From Pelodera strongyloides (Eukaryota > Nematoda > Chromadorea > Rhabditida > Rhabditidae), in the NCBI GenBank assembly GCA_036852015.1, contig JAANDG010000111.1, positions 124,001 through 188,000 of the forward strand: a stretch of DNA of 64,000 bases, in the 5' to 3' direction. Positions 52,201 to 64,000 of the stretch are shown here, one piece after another. Both the position numbers and the translations under genes were made by a program. The notes beneath the pieces were generated by a model that searched no databases, had not been told where the DNA came from, and saw only the letters and a program-made list of their open reading frames with translations. Each line of letters opens with the position of its first letter. The first letter of the stretch is position 1.

Positions 52201-54647
52201 CAAAAGCGTGCACCTTTATTCAAGGGTGGAAACACAGTTTTAACGTTTGCTTATGACATGTTCCGCAGAGGTCCTGAGCAGTAGGCGACGAGTTCCAGAT
52301 GACAAATTGCTCGACGGCTAGGGCCATAATGCCCATAATGTGAGGTCTCATCAGTGTTACTTTGACCAAATCTATATTTTAGGATCCGATAGATCCCCTC
52401 GAATCACTGGAAGTTTTAGAAGCAAATCCGCTCTTCAAGTGTAAACCTTTACGACGGTAAGAATTCTTGTTTGCTAACATTTTTTTGACATAACGCTGAT
52501 AATGCATGCTATGCAGTCACATTACTGGTATAACTATCATCCACTAGCTCCAATTTTTAGAAATTCTCTCGTTTCGAATATGTATACAATGCCTACAAAT
52601 GAGGAGAGAACTGCTGTGCAGAAAGTAATGGAGAAAAAGAACAAAAAGAAACCGCAAATTACGAATCCGTAAGTATTTCGCAATTACTTGCCATTGGACA
52701 ATTGCATGATTGCGCTGGTGTGAAATAAGTGATATATCCAGTTGGCGAACATGTTGCACACTCATCGCGCCCTTTCTCTCGAGTCATATCTAGTGCGTCA
52801 CAGGTGCGCCATGTTTGTTCTGCGCACAAACTTTACGAGTTACTTTTACGATTTACCTCGAAACTGTCCCGCAGGCCAGGCTTTATACCAGGGTAGTGGT
52901 TCGCATATGCATCTTCGAAAGGGGTTTATAAAAAAATCCGATCTTCTTCAGTTTACCCTTCTGTCAAACAATGGACTTGGCACAACAGTTCTTACTCACG
53001 GACTCAACAAATGATAATACAAGGTTTATTATTATTTGTTATTATTATTAATGTTAATCTTATTATTAATATATAACCTGTTTGTTACAGTAGGCTTCCC
53101 AAGCCCATAAAGCTCCAAACTAAAATTTCAGTAATGACGCGAAAACAGCCCACACAGCTCGTGCAAAACGTCCGAAACAGCCAAAAACGAAGAGTTTCGA
53201 ATCGCCCAAAACCAATGCCTCCCTTCGTACACAAAAGACAAGTTGTGTTACAGTAAAGGTAAGAACTTCATAATAATATCGAAGAAGAGAGCATGTCTGC
53301 CTATCTTAAAGCCTAGGCGATCAAAGTCAGACCATACTACATCGTAACTCACAACTGAAACTCCGGTTGCGCCGCTCGTCGAAGTCAGAAAAAGGGTGCG
53401 CGGCAAATAAAGGGCGGAATACCTTGAGGTTTTCCAAGTTGCCGATGAGACCTTCCCAAGACCAAAAAGAAAACTAAGGCCATCCTGATTTGGAGCACTA
53501 ATAACCTAACCTATTGTTTAGGGTCAACGTAAAATACACTGCAACTAGTCAAATGTATTTTTTTCAGCAACCACCCAGTCAACATACACAGCGAACGCGA
53601 TCCCTAGAACAAAAACATGTGGGTGATATGAAAGTAAATTATTCTAAATGGCTAGTGGCAGAATGTTTTCCTTTTACGGAGCTGGCAAGGATTTTATGGC
53701 TTTGTAGTTGATTTAATTCATGATAAACTATGTTATTTTATTTCAGAGCCAGCGTACGACGAGAGCCCCGCGATCTGCAAAAACGCCCAGTGTGGGAACA
53801 ACTGTGCGTTCATTTCCTAAAGTCTTCAAACGAGAGCGGCACTTTTTATGCCAGTCGGCGCCGCTACAATTTGGCTCACACTTGGCTCAATCTCAATGCC
53901 ACGTTCTCATATTTACCAATTTACCACACCGCGAAGCTGTAACGAATATTTTTGTTTCAAAGCAAGTAAGAAACTGCTCAATGTGCATTAAAATTTAAAA
54001 AGTTATAATTCAGATATACTTTAGAAAGACAATAGTCAAGTGACGATCAACTCAATACGTCAATCACCACATACGGTAGGTTTATTTTCCTGAAAATAGC
54101 TTTCTCAAAGTTATAAACGGTGAAGACCAAGACGACGCCGAAAGCTTAGTCAGTGGCATATACGCCTATATCTAACTAGCGAGGGATTCTTCTATTCGAT
54201 TTACTCGATAACACAGCATTCGAGAACTAATCAAAAATTATGTTACTTGATCAGGCAACTGCTCAATCATCGAACACCCAAATGCAATCTGGTGACAAGA
54301 AACGGCGAAAACGAGCTCGTCATTTGGACGTGAGAACGATGAAAACTGTCTCTGATGAACTGGTATGGCGCCTTCTTTTCCGCTCACCATCTTGATAAGC
54401 TCCGAAACAAAAACGCAAATGTACTATAATACGGAGTGTCCGGACATTATAGTTGCCGTGTCTAATAGCTATATCTACAACATGGCGCTCCCATGTGTAA
54501 ACTCGAATGAAGAATAGAAATATTCTATTAAAGTATAAAAATATTGTTTATCTCGTGAGCATGACCCTGTGATCATTTCCTTTGTAGGATATCGCTAAAG
54601 AGACAACGCAAGAAGTGGCTGTAGACTTGGTGGATGCTACGGGGTAA
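49282..54647 (+). CDS. Gene 8: basic, low-complexity protein of unknown function, 409 aa
   Basis: Fifteen exons: 49282-49320, 49727-49760, 50213-50346, 50728-50784, 51041-51115, 51466-51548, 51760-51916, 52383-52456, 52561-52668, 53132-53258, 53568-53633, 53747-53803, 54025-54075, 54255-54362 and 54588-54647 (TAA). They sum to 1230 nt with compatible phases. I do not recognise the family. The N-terminus is basic (YSKRKTSHKSKRKGGRGPSR). A short folded-looking stretch follows (ELTEANWMYNRQEILYVLHD), and then Lys/Ser/Thr/Gln-rich segments (KKNKKKPQ, RAKRPKQPKTKS, KKRRKRARHLDVRTMK). Likely nuclear or RNA-associated from composition; this is inference. The start is uncertain, as exon 1 is only 13 codons. 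The gene converges on the helicase gene. Confidence 0.65.
50930..51033. repeat. Tandem ACCGTACGTAAAT-type repeat
   Basis: About eight palindromic GTACGTAAAT(A/G)C units precede exon 5 of gene 8, sitting in the 3' end of its intron. Confidence 0.8.
52165..52328. repeat. Dispersed repeat D, second copy
   Basis: Matches 43670-43830 through TTCCGCAGAGGTCCTGAGCA and GGCGACGAGTTCCAGATGAC. It lacks the hairpin right arm. It is in an intron of gene 8. Confidence 0.7.
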
Positions 54648-56118
54648 TGATAGCTTCTTTTTTTTCTGTATCTATGATTAGTAGCTCAATGTGATTACAT
54701 GGGTGCTGTTAATTATTATCTGGGGGTGGTCTAGTCACAACCAACAGGTCTAGCACCCACACAATATTTTCTTACATTATTCCATAAAAAAAAATTGTGC
54801 ATATAGCATGTCAACATAATGTTAATAAGTAGACAATGAACAAGACCATAAATTTGCAGGAAGTGAGGCAAGGAAGCACAGAATTTACTCAAGGAACTCT
54901 GGTTAAGCCCAAATTAGCAGCTGGTGGCTAGAAAGACCAACCCACCTTAGCATTCCCTTTAAAATTTGTTAAAAGCACATCGCGTATATGTAGTTCATAC
55001 TTCGTCTTCTCATTCACTTACCGTTTCTTCGAATCTTAAAAGGCAATTGTTTTTTTATTCCCATCTTTATGTGAAACATGAGCACGCAGCCGAAAAAAAT
55101 TGTGTCGTTTTACTTGCACGCGTTAAAGAGGTATAACACGTGTGTAGCGAAACGTATGATGGACAGCTGCAATGGGTATACAGTTCTCCAGCAAACTGAG
55201 TACACTTCAAAAAACGCGCCATACCACTTTAATATCTCTACTCTACGTCGTGAATTTATTTCTCAAGAACCAGACTAAGCGAAATAAGATTGCAATTTCG
55301 CTTCTTTGGGTGCATATGAAAATATCTTCAATCTTTTAGCAGCTTAAATTACATACACTCTATTTGACTTCAAAAATAAATGTGTTTTTTAATATGCCAT
55401 TAGAGTCGCTGCTGTTGAAAGAAGGATGTGTAAAGAAAATAATAATCGGGAACTTATCGGGGCACTTTCGTTTCAATATCTGAAGGTGTATTTGGTCAAG
55501 ATACATTTCAAGTTGAAGGTACGGACATGTTGTGAACAGAGTGCCATCATTATAGTTGAGGTGTACGTGTGCGCACTACTGTATTACACAATTAGCCATA
55601 CTCAGAACATGTTCTACTGTACTTTGTTAACTCGGGGAGAGTACCTTTTCTGCATACAAAACTGTTCAGGCGCGCGGTCAAAAAAAAAAAACAAGAAACA
55701 CTTTCCTTTACTCAAAACTCCAAATTTTCCAACAACTGGCAGACAGCGAACCACTAAAAGATTCCGAAAAAGGAGGAAAATCTTCAACAAACAAAAAACG
55801 TTTCTACACTTCTTGGTATACAAAACTGTATTCAAAATCCAATATCAATTTAAAACAAAATCAACAACGAAAGATAACGATAACAACTGACGCAAGGGTC
55901 AATAAGCAACAATAAAAACCAAAAACCTCAAACAACGTAACGTAACTAGTCATTTTTTTTTAATTAATCGACAAAAAAAGTGAGCTAAAATCAACCAATC
56001 TCGTTCAACAATAACAACATTTCTTCATAACAATCAGCAATACATAACAAACAACTACAGGATGGTATTCTAAGTAAATCCGTGGTATGCAGTCTCAGTT
56101 CTGCCTAAATAACAATCG
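54648..56118. other. Convergent 3' spacer between gene 8 and the helicase
   Basis: 3' sequences of both genes; A/T-rich. A 154-codon frame at 55426-55890 is Lys-rich and has no support from splicing or neighbours. No other gene seen. Confidence 0.5.
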
Positions 56119-59100
56119 CTAGTCCTCAATTCTCTTCAGTTCTTTCTGTGACAGTCTTCCGCCCTTCATCTTTGTCATCAACTTGCGATCGGACACCCGC
56201 ACCTGAAAGGGACAAAACATGATCCTAAACACACGGAAAACATAGGAGATTTGCTTATCGGTAGCATAGACCACAGAAAAACCGTCAGCAGCCGTCACCA
56301 AATGGTTTTACTGAAAAAAACATTTGGTGACAGTTGCTACTGTTGCCAGGAACTGGTCAGACACACGGTCACCAAATGTCAGACACGGTCCCCCTATGAC
56401 GATAAAATGCTAGTTTTATTCTGCTAACTTATCCTCTTGGTGCACTAAGATCTTCGTTGTTCAAATCAAACAATCAAACTACATACTCCATCGACTAATT
56501 ACATATTATTGTCCGATTGTACTTGTACGAGAAATAGCATTACTAATTTCCTCTGCCGGAAGTGTAGACAGATTCTTTGATTCTTATATCATGTCAAAAG
56601 TCAAAAACCCAGCATCGCAAACATATATTCTCTAGCAGTCTAGCGTTCAGAGGAAGAAAATAGGCTTACCTCGCTGCGTTTCTTCTCCGCGTCCTTTTGT
56701 TCCTGCTCTTCGCGTTTGTCCGCCTTCAGCTGTAAATGAGGAGCATAATATTAAGTACTACTATTAATGCACAATTTACTAGCAATTCTAGTAATGCTAG
56801 TTACCTTACCCACTAAGAATTTGCTCAAGTCAATAATAAGATAAATACAATTTCTAGCATAATGACGCTGACACGTACGCAGTGAGGCAGCGCGTAAAAT
56901 GGATATGTTTAAATGATAGGGTCCCAAAGAAAGGCTCGGCGCCTGCCTATACCTAGCTACCTACTGTACATGCGTACTACCCATACCCTACGTAGACAGA
57001 CGGATAACTGATAGATTCAGATGTCAGATCGAACCTTATTCCTGAGTTTCCTCTCCTTCCTCAGCTTGGCCTCCTTCTTTCTCTCCAACTTCATCTCGTG
57101 CTTCTTGGGAGCCTCCTCATGACGTCTCTTCTCCTGTTTTGGATCGGAAAACTTGATGGCTGATGTATCCACATCGCTCCTTAAAATGAAAACAATCAAA
57201 CGCTAATTATATTAGGAGCATTAAAGAACGTTTTCAGATTTTGCGCCCCTTTGACATATTTCCCCAAATAACAAAAAAAGACGGGGGAAAAGTTCCAAGT
57301 TCCAAGCCAAAAAAAAAACAGTAAAATCACAGTTCTACAAAAAGTCCTCACCTCTTGAATGTTTCCAAATCAGTTCTGCCTGCCAATTCTCTCATTCTTG
57401 GCAAACGGAGCAGGCCGTAGGCATGGGCAATACCAACAACGTCGAGTTCTGGAATTATACAAGACTTAAACTTAAAGTCGTATTAATTGAAACGCCGTAG
57501 GTCGGACCGTCGGACGTCGTATTCCGCTGTAGTGTATGCATTTGCATATAACATAGGGAATGCAGATGTCTAACGTACTTTTCAAAAACCGGCCGTTCTA
57601 TCGCTTTAACACGTACTCCATACATGATGGTTCATTATAAATATCAAGAATCGCTAGCAACAATGAACATAAAACGACTTATAAGGCCAAGCAAAGGAAC
57701 ATCAAACTACCCCGCTAAACTCACCCTTCAGTTGGCAAACCACCTCACAATCGTGCTTGCTATACGCTTCAATGAAGGAGACAAAGGAGCGAGTACCCAA
57801 GATCAGGGTTTCTCTGAAAAGGGGCGAACGGTTTCATATATCAATTCTAAAACAAATAAAAACACACAACGTTAAAAATAGACTATGTGCAGCACTAGCA
57901 CTCACTAAAATAAACCAAATTGGCAATACAAAGAACAAGGCCTCATAAAATAAAAAAAAAAAAAAGAATTAAAAAAAACTACCTGTCCTCGCTGGCAATC
58001 TTCCTAATCTGTTCCATGAGCTGCTCGCTCTTCAGATCGGTCACAGTGGGTACCTTCACAGTGTCCAGCTTGATCTTCTCGTATCTACAAAATAAAAGTG
58101 ATACTTGATAGACGCATGACAATGACAGCCCATTGGACAGATGCCAAACATGTAATTGTAATTACAATCAATATAGGAAAACAAACCAAAATTAGGCAAA
58201 TATTCTACTTACTGTTGCACAAAATCGACGTATGCAGTCTCTGATGGGGTGAGAATCATTAGACCGGCACCTTCACGACCACAACGTGCTGTTCTTCCGG
58301 CGCGATGCACAAACCAACTGGAAGTAGAGACAATTGGAAATAAATAACGATAGACAATGGCTCCGATGATGCACAAGAAATAGAATGATACAATCATGAA
58401 AGCCTACAAGGAGGTGGCCGCTCCGTTTAGCTAGCTTCAAAACAATGTAACAAGCATACGTTTCACTCCAAATATAAATTTAAAAGAAACCACACGCACA
58501 TACGTACTATAGTATATGAGACAAAGTTAAGTAAAAAAAAAGAAACCATCAAAAATCATAAATTAAAAATAATCATTTTTTATCAAAAAACAAAATATAA
58601 AACCTGCTAGATCTCGGCACGTCGAACTGAATCACCCAATCGATATCTTCAATGTCGATTCCTCTGCTCATTACATCTGTGCAGATCATCACACCATTCG
58701 ATGACTCACGGAACGCCTTGATCTGAAATAAATTTATTATCTAAAATTAAATCAGCAAACCAGAGAATATCTATCCGAGATTTAGTCAATAAATTTTTCA
58801 TCACATCGAAAGATCCACAGAAACAGCGTAAAATCCGGAGGTCATCGTCAGAAAATCACAGAATATTTATCCGGTCATTTAGGCAAATAAATTCATTAAT
58901 GGATATTAAAGCGGCACGACTACGACACATGGTCCTTCAAAGTATATAGGAGAACTCTACGCAGTTTTTATATATTCTCTGAACCGGCACAGCACAGATT
59001 AGATACAATACACGGAAATTTAATTGTGCAAAACCATAACGATCTAGTCGTCACAAAAAAATATACGGAAAGTTAGTTGTGCAAGGGCACAACAATCTAG

Positions 59101-61236
59101 TCATCACAAAAAAAACGGGTTCAAAAAAAAGGCACCAAACCTGAGCCGTGCGTGTTGTCTGTTGTTTACCATGGACCGCAAAAACGGGCCTTTTCCTGAG
59201 TAGCCGTTTGAAGAACTTGTTGAAATAGGCCACACACGAACAAGAAGACAGGAACACGATCACCTAAACGGTTTAACGTATAAGGCATCGCATAAATCCC
59301 TTAATCTTATGAGAACGAGCCTATGTGATTAGAAGTGCCCGGGAATTTTATATTAGGATGTAGGAACATTTAAGCGAAATGACTGGCTTCAGTCAAATAC
59401 AATCTGAATTACAAGTGTGATGATTATGATTGGTGTGCCATTTTAGGCTTACACCCAGGCTAAACATAAAGCGATGTAGAAAAACGCAATTCTAAACCCT
59501 AAACAACTGAAGGTACACAAATAATCAAACAGATAATACAAAAATAATAATATTCAAATTCAAACTAATACCTTTTGCTCAGGTTTGTTACGAATAAATT
59601 CCAACATCGTGAGCATTTTGTCTTTGGCTTCACACACCTAAATTATGGACAATATGTATTATGTTGGCATACTTGAAGCTTGAAGATGAACATAAATAAC
59701 AAACTGGCATGGCAACATAATGCTGCAACAATTGCGCACACCAATATTTGCAAAATAAGCGCTACCTCATACAAAACTATGTAGCATCTAGCATCACCAA
59801 TCTAGTCAATTTAGCGTTCAGCCAGGCTATAATTTCGCGTATTTCGAGATGGTCCTTAGTTGAGAGTCGAGTAAACCACTGATCACTGATACTAAAATCT
59901 AGCATTACAAAAACCGGAGATGGTTGATGCGTAATTTTACGCATAGATTTATAGCCAGAGCCCTAAACTAAGTTACAAAAACCCACCGTATAGTAGTTTT
60001 TGAGGGACCTGGGCACAACTTGATCCTTTTGTTCTTTAATTTTAATCGAAATCGGGGCCCGGAGTTGGAATTGGACAAGATCTGTGCGGTCCTTGGCCTA
60101 AAAACAGGAAATTTGGAAATTAACAAAAGGAAATAAACGAAGAACCAAAAAGACCCTAGATAAGCTGATCTTCAACAGAGTCTTAAAGCAAGAAAAATTA
60201 CGAAAATTAATTTTCTGTGAAAATTAAAAACAAAACTGGTCATTTAATCCTTTACCAATATAAAACAAGAACGACACGTTAATTTGAAAACTAATTTGAA
60301 AAGGGATGAGAAGAGTGGAAAAAAAGGACAAAGAAACCTTTACCGGAATATAAAACAAGTGTAGCCGAAAATAGTCCAGTCCTCCTCTGTTTCGGAAGTA
60401 CCGACATGATTTCGGTCATACTGAATATAAACTAATTATAAAAATATTAACTACGCAAAAATGCAAAATATTACTAAAAAGTTTAAACAGCGTAATATAA
60501 ACCCACACAATAGACAGACTCATTCCAACCTTCAGTTCGTTGAAAAACACATACTTCTTTGTTTTAGTTAAATCTTAAACACCACCATAGCGCACTGTGG
60601 CAGAAGAAAAATAACCGAACACGACACCCAAAAAGCCTACCTTTGAGAAAACGCCTGCTCGTTGAAACGGTCCGCTTCGTCAACGATCAACACCTAGAGA
60701 GAAAGTTTTCATAATTTATAATTTTTCTAAATTGGTCACTAGGTCCCTTATTAGTATGTATGTGTCGTAAGGCACTTCATCTTAGTGTAACCATTTGGTT
60801 TTTGTTATGTACTATATGAATTATTTTATTGTGCACGTTCTTATTTGTATTATTTCATTACCAATTAATTATTATTACATTTACATTTTACATAAAACGC
60901 TTCCTTCGTCTGACACACATACATCCCACATTCACACTAAAAACTGTAAAGCACACAAGTGGCAAGAAAAAAACAATAGACACTGACAAAATAAAATAGA
61001 GCGCGCCCGACAGCACAAAATATAAAAATATACATAACTGAAATAGTGAATAAACCATAAACCAACTTCAATACTTCGCAGCATTCTCTTGAGCACCATT
61101 CGGTCGTCCATGGAAAGCAATTGTTCAAAACGGCGCGGAGTAGCCACGAGGAAGTGACCGCTGAAATATGTTTTCTTGTTGCATTGTCATCTAATGGTGC
61201 GTTCGGGAAATACATGTGTCTACCAAAAGCAAACAC

Positions 61237-61285
<49 letters not shown>

Positions 61286-62581
61286 TACCCCTTCTTGGTC
61301 AAGTTGTCAAAATCATCCTGTGGTTTCTTTTTTCCTCTGATAGAAAGGTGAACAGAGAATCCGAGTTTCTCGGCAAAAGGTTTGGCAACCTAAATGTTTC
61401 GACTACAAGGTAAAGAGGAAACGAACACAAACGACTGATGCCAAAGGATCAACAAAATCATAAACTATATATAAAGGAAAAGAGTTTACTTTTTTGTTTG
61501 TGTGAACAGAACGAAAGTTAGAAAGCAAAAAGGCTATAAAAGGAGAGCCGGAGTCCAGCTTTGAGAAGACAAAATACGAATTTTATTTCATGATTTTTCA
61601 AGATACGTTGCGAACGTTTCACACAAGTGTGCTGGTTCCTGCATTTTAAACTTTGTAAGCCGCCTCAGGCGGCGATAGCCGTCTGGTAAACTACTATCCT
61701 ATTAGAGATTCATTAATTACAAGAAAATCAATGCGACAAATTGAGCTCGCGCAGAGGCTCAGACCATCATAATATACATGACGCATCCCCGAAAAATGCC
61801 AGCCACCAAGCTAACAGCCAAAATTCACACAGAAACGACAAATTAGCATACAATCAATTACCTCTGCAATCTGGATTGCCAATTCCTTCGATGGAGCCAG
61901 GACCAGGGTACCGATTTCGTCCTCTCTCCACTAAATATCACTCACTCATGAATAAGAAAATACGATAACAAAAAGTTGTAAAGTTACCTTTTTCATTTAC
62001 TAAATGTGTTTGTTCGCGCTGTAATATTTAGCTTTTGTTCTTTTTCAGAATAAAGTATTCACTATAAATACACCAAAATGTTATGCGACTGAGAATAAAG
62101 GAATGACACACGACATGTGAATAGAACAGAGAATTCGAATTGGACCATAGCAATACTGCAGCTAGAACTAAAATGTTTGCATTTTCGAACTCTCAAAACC
62201 CATAAGACCAGAATTCTCGTCCTTGCCTACACTTTGTACGTTCAATTCTCGAATCTGGTTCTGTAGTATTCAACCCTTATAAGAAAAGATAAGCTGGCTC
62301 TCGAAAAAGTCCAGCATATGTTTACTAAGCGTATTTTTATGAGATCGTTAAGTTAACGAAACTCCCTCTAGTAGTGTTGCACTAATGTGGTCACAACACT
62401 AAGTCAAGTCCACCAAGATACAAACTACAGACTACTACAAGTATCAAATAAAACATACCGGCTGTCTTCTTCTCTTCATCAAGGTGAGCGTGGGCAGAAC
62501 GAAAGCCAGTGTCTTTCCGGAACCCGTGGGAGATTCGACCACCACATCATTGTACGTGAGCAGTTGGTTGCCAGTTCGAAT
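56119..62581 (-). CDS. DDX55: DEAD-box RNA helicase, DDX55/Spb4 type (5' end not found)
   Basis: Seventeen exons, minus strand, in transcript order: 62581-62459, 61930-61862, 61389-61289, 61160-61067, 60693-60641, 60420-60357, 60097-59987, 59637-59572, 59263-59141, 58722-58604, 58317-58213, 58084-57983, 57813-57725, 57448-57352, 57179-57035, 56729-56670 and 56202-56119. They give 534 codons in frame. Motifs: I PTGSGKT, Ia PSKELAIQI, Ib ATPRRFEQ (R for the usual G), [37 protein letters not shown] and [10 protein letters not shown]. The C-terminus matches the DDX55/Spb4 extension ([24 protein letters not shown], Lys/Glu-rich coil, [16 protein letters not shown]). The family acts in 60S ribosomal subunit assembly in the nucleolus. 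Several donors are unusual (GTTTTA, GTTCGA, GTTGGT). The Q-motif exon upstream of 62581 was not located. Confidence 0.88.
57539..57610. mobile_element. Half copy of MITE family A
   Basis: TTTCAAAAACCGGCCGTTCT followed by ATCGCTTTAA, with no matching left terminus. It lies in a helicase intron. Confidence 0.55.
59823..59957. mobile_element. MITE family B copy, shortened
   Basis: CAGGCTATAATTTCGCG at the left; CGGAGATGGTTGATGCGTAA and TTACGCATAGATTTATAGCC at the right. It lies in a helicase intron. Confidence 0.7.
61237..61284. repeat. (AAT)n microsatellite
   Basis: About 16 AAT/ATA triplets, five bases upstream of the helicase exon 61289-61389; poly-Asn/Ile frames here are artefacts. Confidence 0.95.
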
Positions 62582-63527
62582 CTGAAGCAGGAAATAAGGG
62601 AGTAGGAAATGTCACGATAAAGGGAAGTCGATCAGGCCTCCAGGCATAGAAAATATCTTCATAACTAATTCAATAAAACGCGTAGTGCATAAAATGGGAA
62701 GCAGTAAAACAAAACGTGTTTTGTCATCACATTTTATTGCACAATCTTTACGGAAAAATACGTAGGCAAAATTCTACCTAAAACTTCCGAAAATGTAGTC
62801 TCTTAGTTATGAACTCATGAAACAATGCCATGGAAAGAGAGACACAACTGAAACATACACAAATTATTACTGAACGCGGTAGTGGCATTAAATTTCTAAC
62901 ATGAACGAAACATTGCGTTTTAGACGTGTAGGATTCGAGTCCGCGCCCTCAGATTGTGGGTCCGCGCTAATTATGCTTGCATGTTATTTACGACTAGTTA
63001 AAGCTCTAAGCTAATTACAAGCTTTGATATAAATTCCACATACACAAAAAATGCTCAGAAATCCGATCACACAGTCAGTCCAGGCTATAATTTCCAAGCG
63101 TAATTTCGGAGATGGTCGCTTAGTTGAGAGTCGAACTGTAAATTACCACTGATACGTTTCACCCAAATCTATCTATTTGCATTTGCCTCCGGAGATGGTC
63201 AAAGCCAATCCGGAGATGGTTGATGCGTAATTTTACGCATAGATTTATAGCCTGAGTCAGTCAAGTTGAGAACAAAGTGAAATATTGTGACGAGTAAACA
63301 AGGGGCATAAATTAGTTGAGTATAGTGATAGGAAACGAAAAAAATTGCGTAAAAAATTATTAAGGCCAATGTTAAGGTGAGGATCTCACAAAATCATTCT
63401 AAGTCACAACGTATGACAATACAAGGTCACACAAATAATTCAAACATGAAGTATTGTGACGAGTAAAGAAAAGGGCTTAATTTAGTTGAGTATAGTGAAA
63501 AACAAAGTTGGTAAGTTGGTATTCAAA
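62582..63527. other. Spacer upstream of the known helicase exons
   Basis: Contains a full MITE family B copy (63081-63254) and a direct repeat (63282-63340 and 63452-63507, sharing TATTGTGACGAGTAAA and TTTAGTTGAGTATAGTGA). No MTxVQ-type Q motif was found on the minus strand. Confidence 0.5.
63081..63254. mobile_element. MITE family B copy, reverse orientation
   Basis: CAGGCTATAATTTC at the left and TTTATAGCCTG at the right. The interior is nearly identical, in reverse, to 12537-12707. Confidence 0.8.
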
Positions 63528-63990
63528 TCAATCTTCCCTAATCTTAGGTTTCCAGGGGAAAGTAAATGGGTTGGCGACTTTCGGTTCTCCCCAGTCTCTG
63601 TTCACATATAGTGGATGCTCTTTTATCTTCACTCCGAGCACTTTCGATAGGAACACGACGAGAATGATACATGCGATGACCGTCAGCAAGGCAAACACGT
63701 AGAACGTTTCCTGAAACATTGAAGTTAACCTTTCTTACATTTACTATAGTGCATACATTTGTCGCCAAATAATTAATTAATATATTTTAGCTATGTTAAA
63801 CTATGGCAGTAACAATAATAGAAAATATGCGGAACAAACAAAACACAACAAATACCTCATCAAATAATTCGTTGAATGACGGTATCGATTGATTAAGGTC
63901 ATTGAGTATTTCCAGAGCCCAATTCCTCTTTCCTTTCCGACTTCCTTTGTAATAATAGTCTCCCCATTCGTGAGGGGATTTGCTACTCAT
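63528..63990 (-). CDS. Small single-pass membrane protein, 105 aa
   Basis: Two exons, 63990-63856 and 63710-63528, with phase 0 between them and a stop at 63530-63528. The protein has a soluble N-terminal 45 residues (HEWGDYYYKGSRKGKRNWAL). One strongly hydrophobic helix follows (FALLTVIACIILVVFL). A conserved-looking juxtamembrane tail comes next (DWGEPKVANPFTFPW). No signal peptide. The family is not recognised; a type II or tail-oriented small integral membrane protein is likely. ATG 63990 lies only 10 bases from the window edge and no upstream in-frame stop is visible, so more N-terminal sequence may lie outside. It is on the same strand as and upstream of the helicase. Confidence 0.7.
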
Positions 63991-64000
63991 ATCTACCTGC

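Noticed and set aside
55426..55890. 154-codon Lys-rich frame
   Set aside because: A/T-rich 3' spacer sequence with no splice context, homologue or neighbour support.
60937..61302. 121-codon frame with a poly-Ile stretch
   Set aside because: It reads through helicase exon 61067-61160 out of frame and an (AAT)n microsatellite.
1..64000. CRISPR array, bacterial operon, viral or toxin genes
   Set aside because: No regularly spaced identical repeats with unique spacers, no bacterial gene organisation, and no capsid, polymerase, integrase, envelope or toxin-like reading frame was seen.

Overview
The window is intron-rich animal nuclear DNA, about 60% A+T. No bacterial, viral or organellar gene organisation is seen. 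Introns are GT-AG with some GC-AG, and exons are short. Several first coding exons begin with ATG directly behind a CAG acceptor, as expected where a spliced leader is added in trans. TACTGTA/TACGGTA words are common and small palindromic transposons are frequent. A nematode, or another trans-splicing invertebrate, fits best; this is an inference and the species was not identified.

Region 1 (about 1-46,708, all + strand) is a tandem cluster of seven related genes. I rebuilt them exon by exon, because few single open frames show them. Each complete model has a total length divisible by three and compatible phases at every junction. The shared core is a divergent macro domain built from exons I call B, C, D, E and F. 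Towards the N-terminus, genes 2-5 carry THAP-like C2CH zinc-finger exons (2, 3, 1 gutted and 3 copies respectively). Towards the C-terminus there are basic/acidic exons, AT-hooks (genes 6 and 7) and, in genes 4, 6 and 7, arrays of about 23-residue repeats resembling the STPR DNA-binding repeat of silkworm FMBP-1, one repeat per exon. Gene 4 also carries a CENP-B/Tc5-type transposase helix-turn-helix exon. Genes 1-3 end early in short, degenerate tails. The combination suggests nuclear DNA-binding proteins with a macro fold that has lost its usual ligand-contact segment.

Genes: 1 (130-1245, 5' end outside the window), 2 (2123-7468, 502 aa), 3 (8425-14982, 566 aa), 4 (16235-24424, 849 aa), 5 (25604-30723, 600 aa), 6 (31779-38261, 515 aa), 7 (39708-46708, 617 aa).

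Region 2 (49,282-54,647, + strand) holds an unrelated 15-exon gene for a basic, Lys/Ser/Thr-rich 409-aa protein that I do not recognise. Region 3 (56,119-62,581, - strand) is a DDX55/Spb4-type DEAD-box RNA helicase in 17 exons, converging on region 2; its first exon(s) with the Q motif were not found. Region 4 (63,528-63,990, - strand) encodes a 105-aa single-pass membrane protein. Introns and spacers hold at least three palindromic MITE families, tRNA-derived elements, minisatellites and microsatellites.
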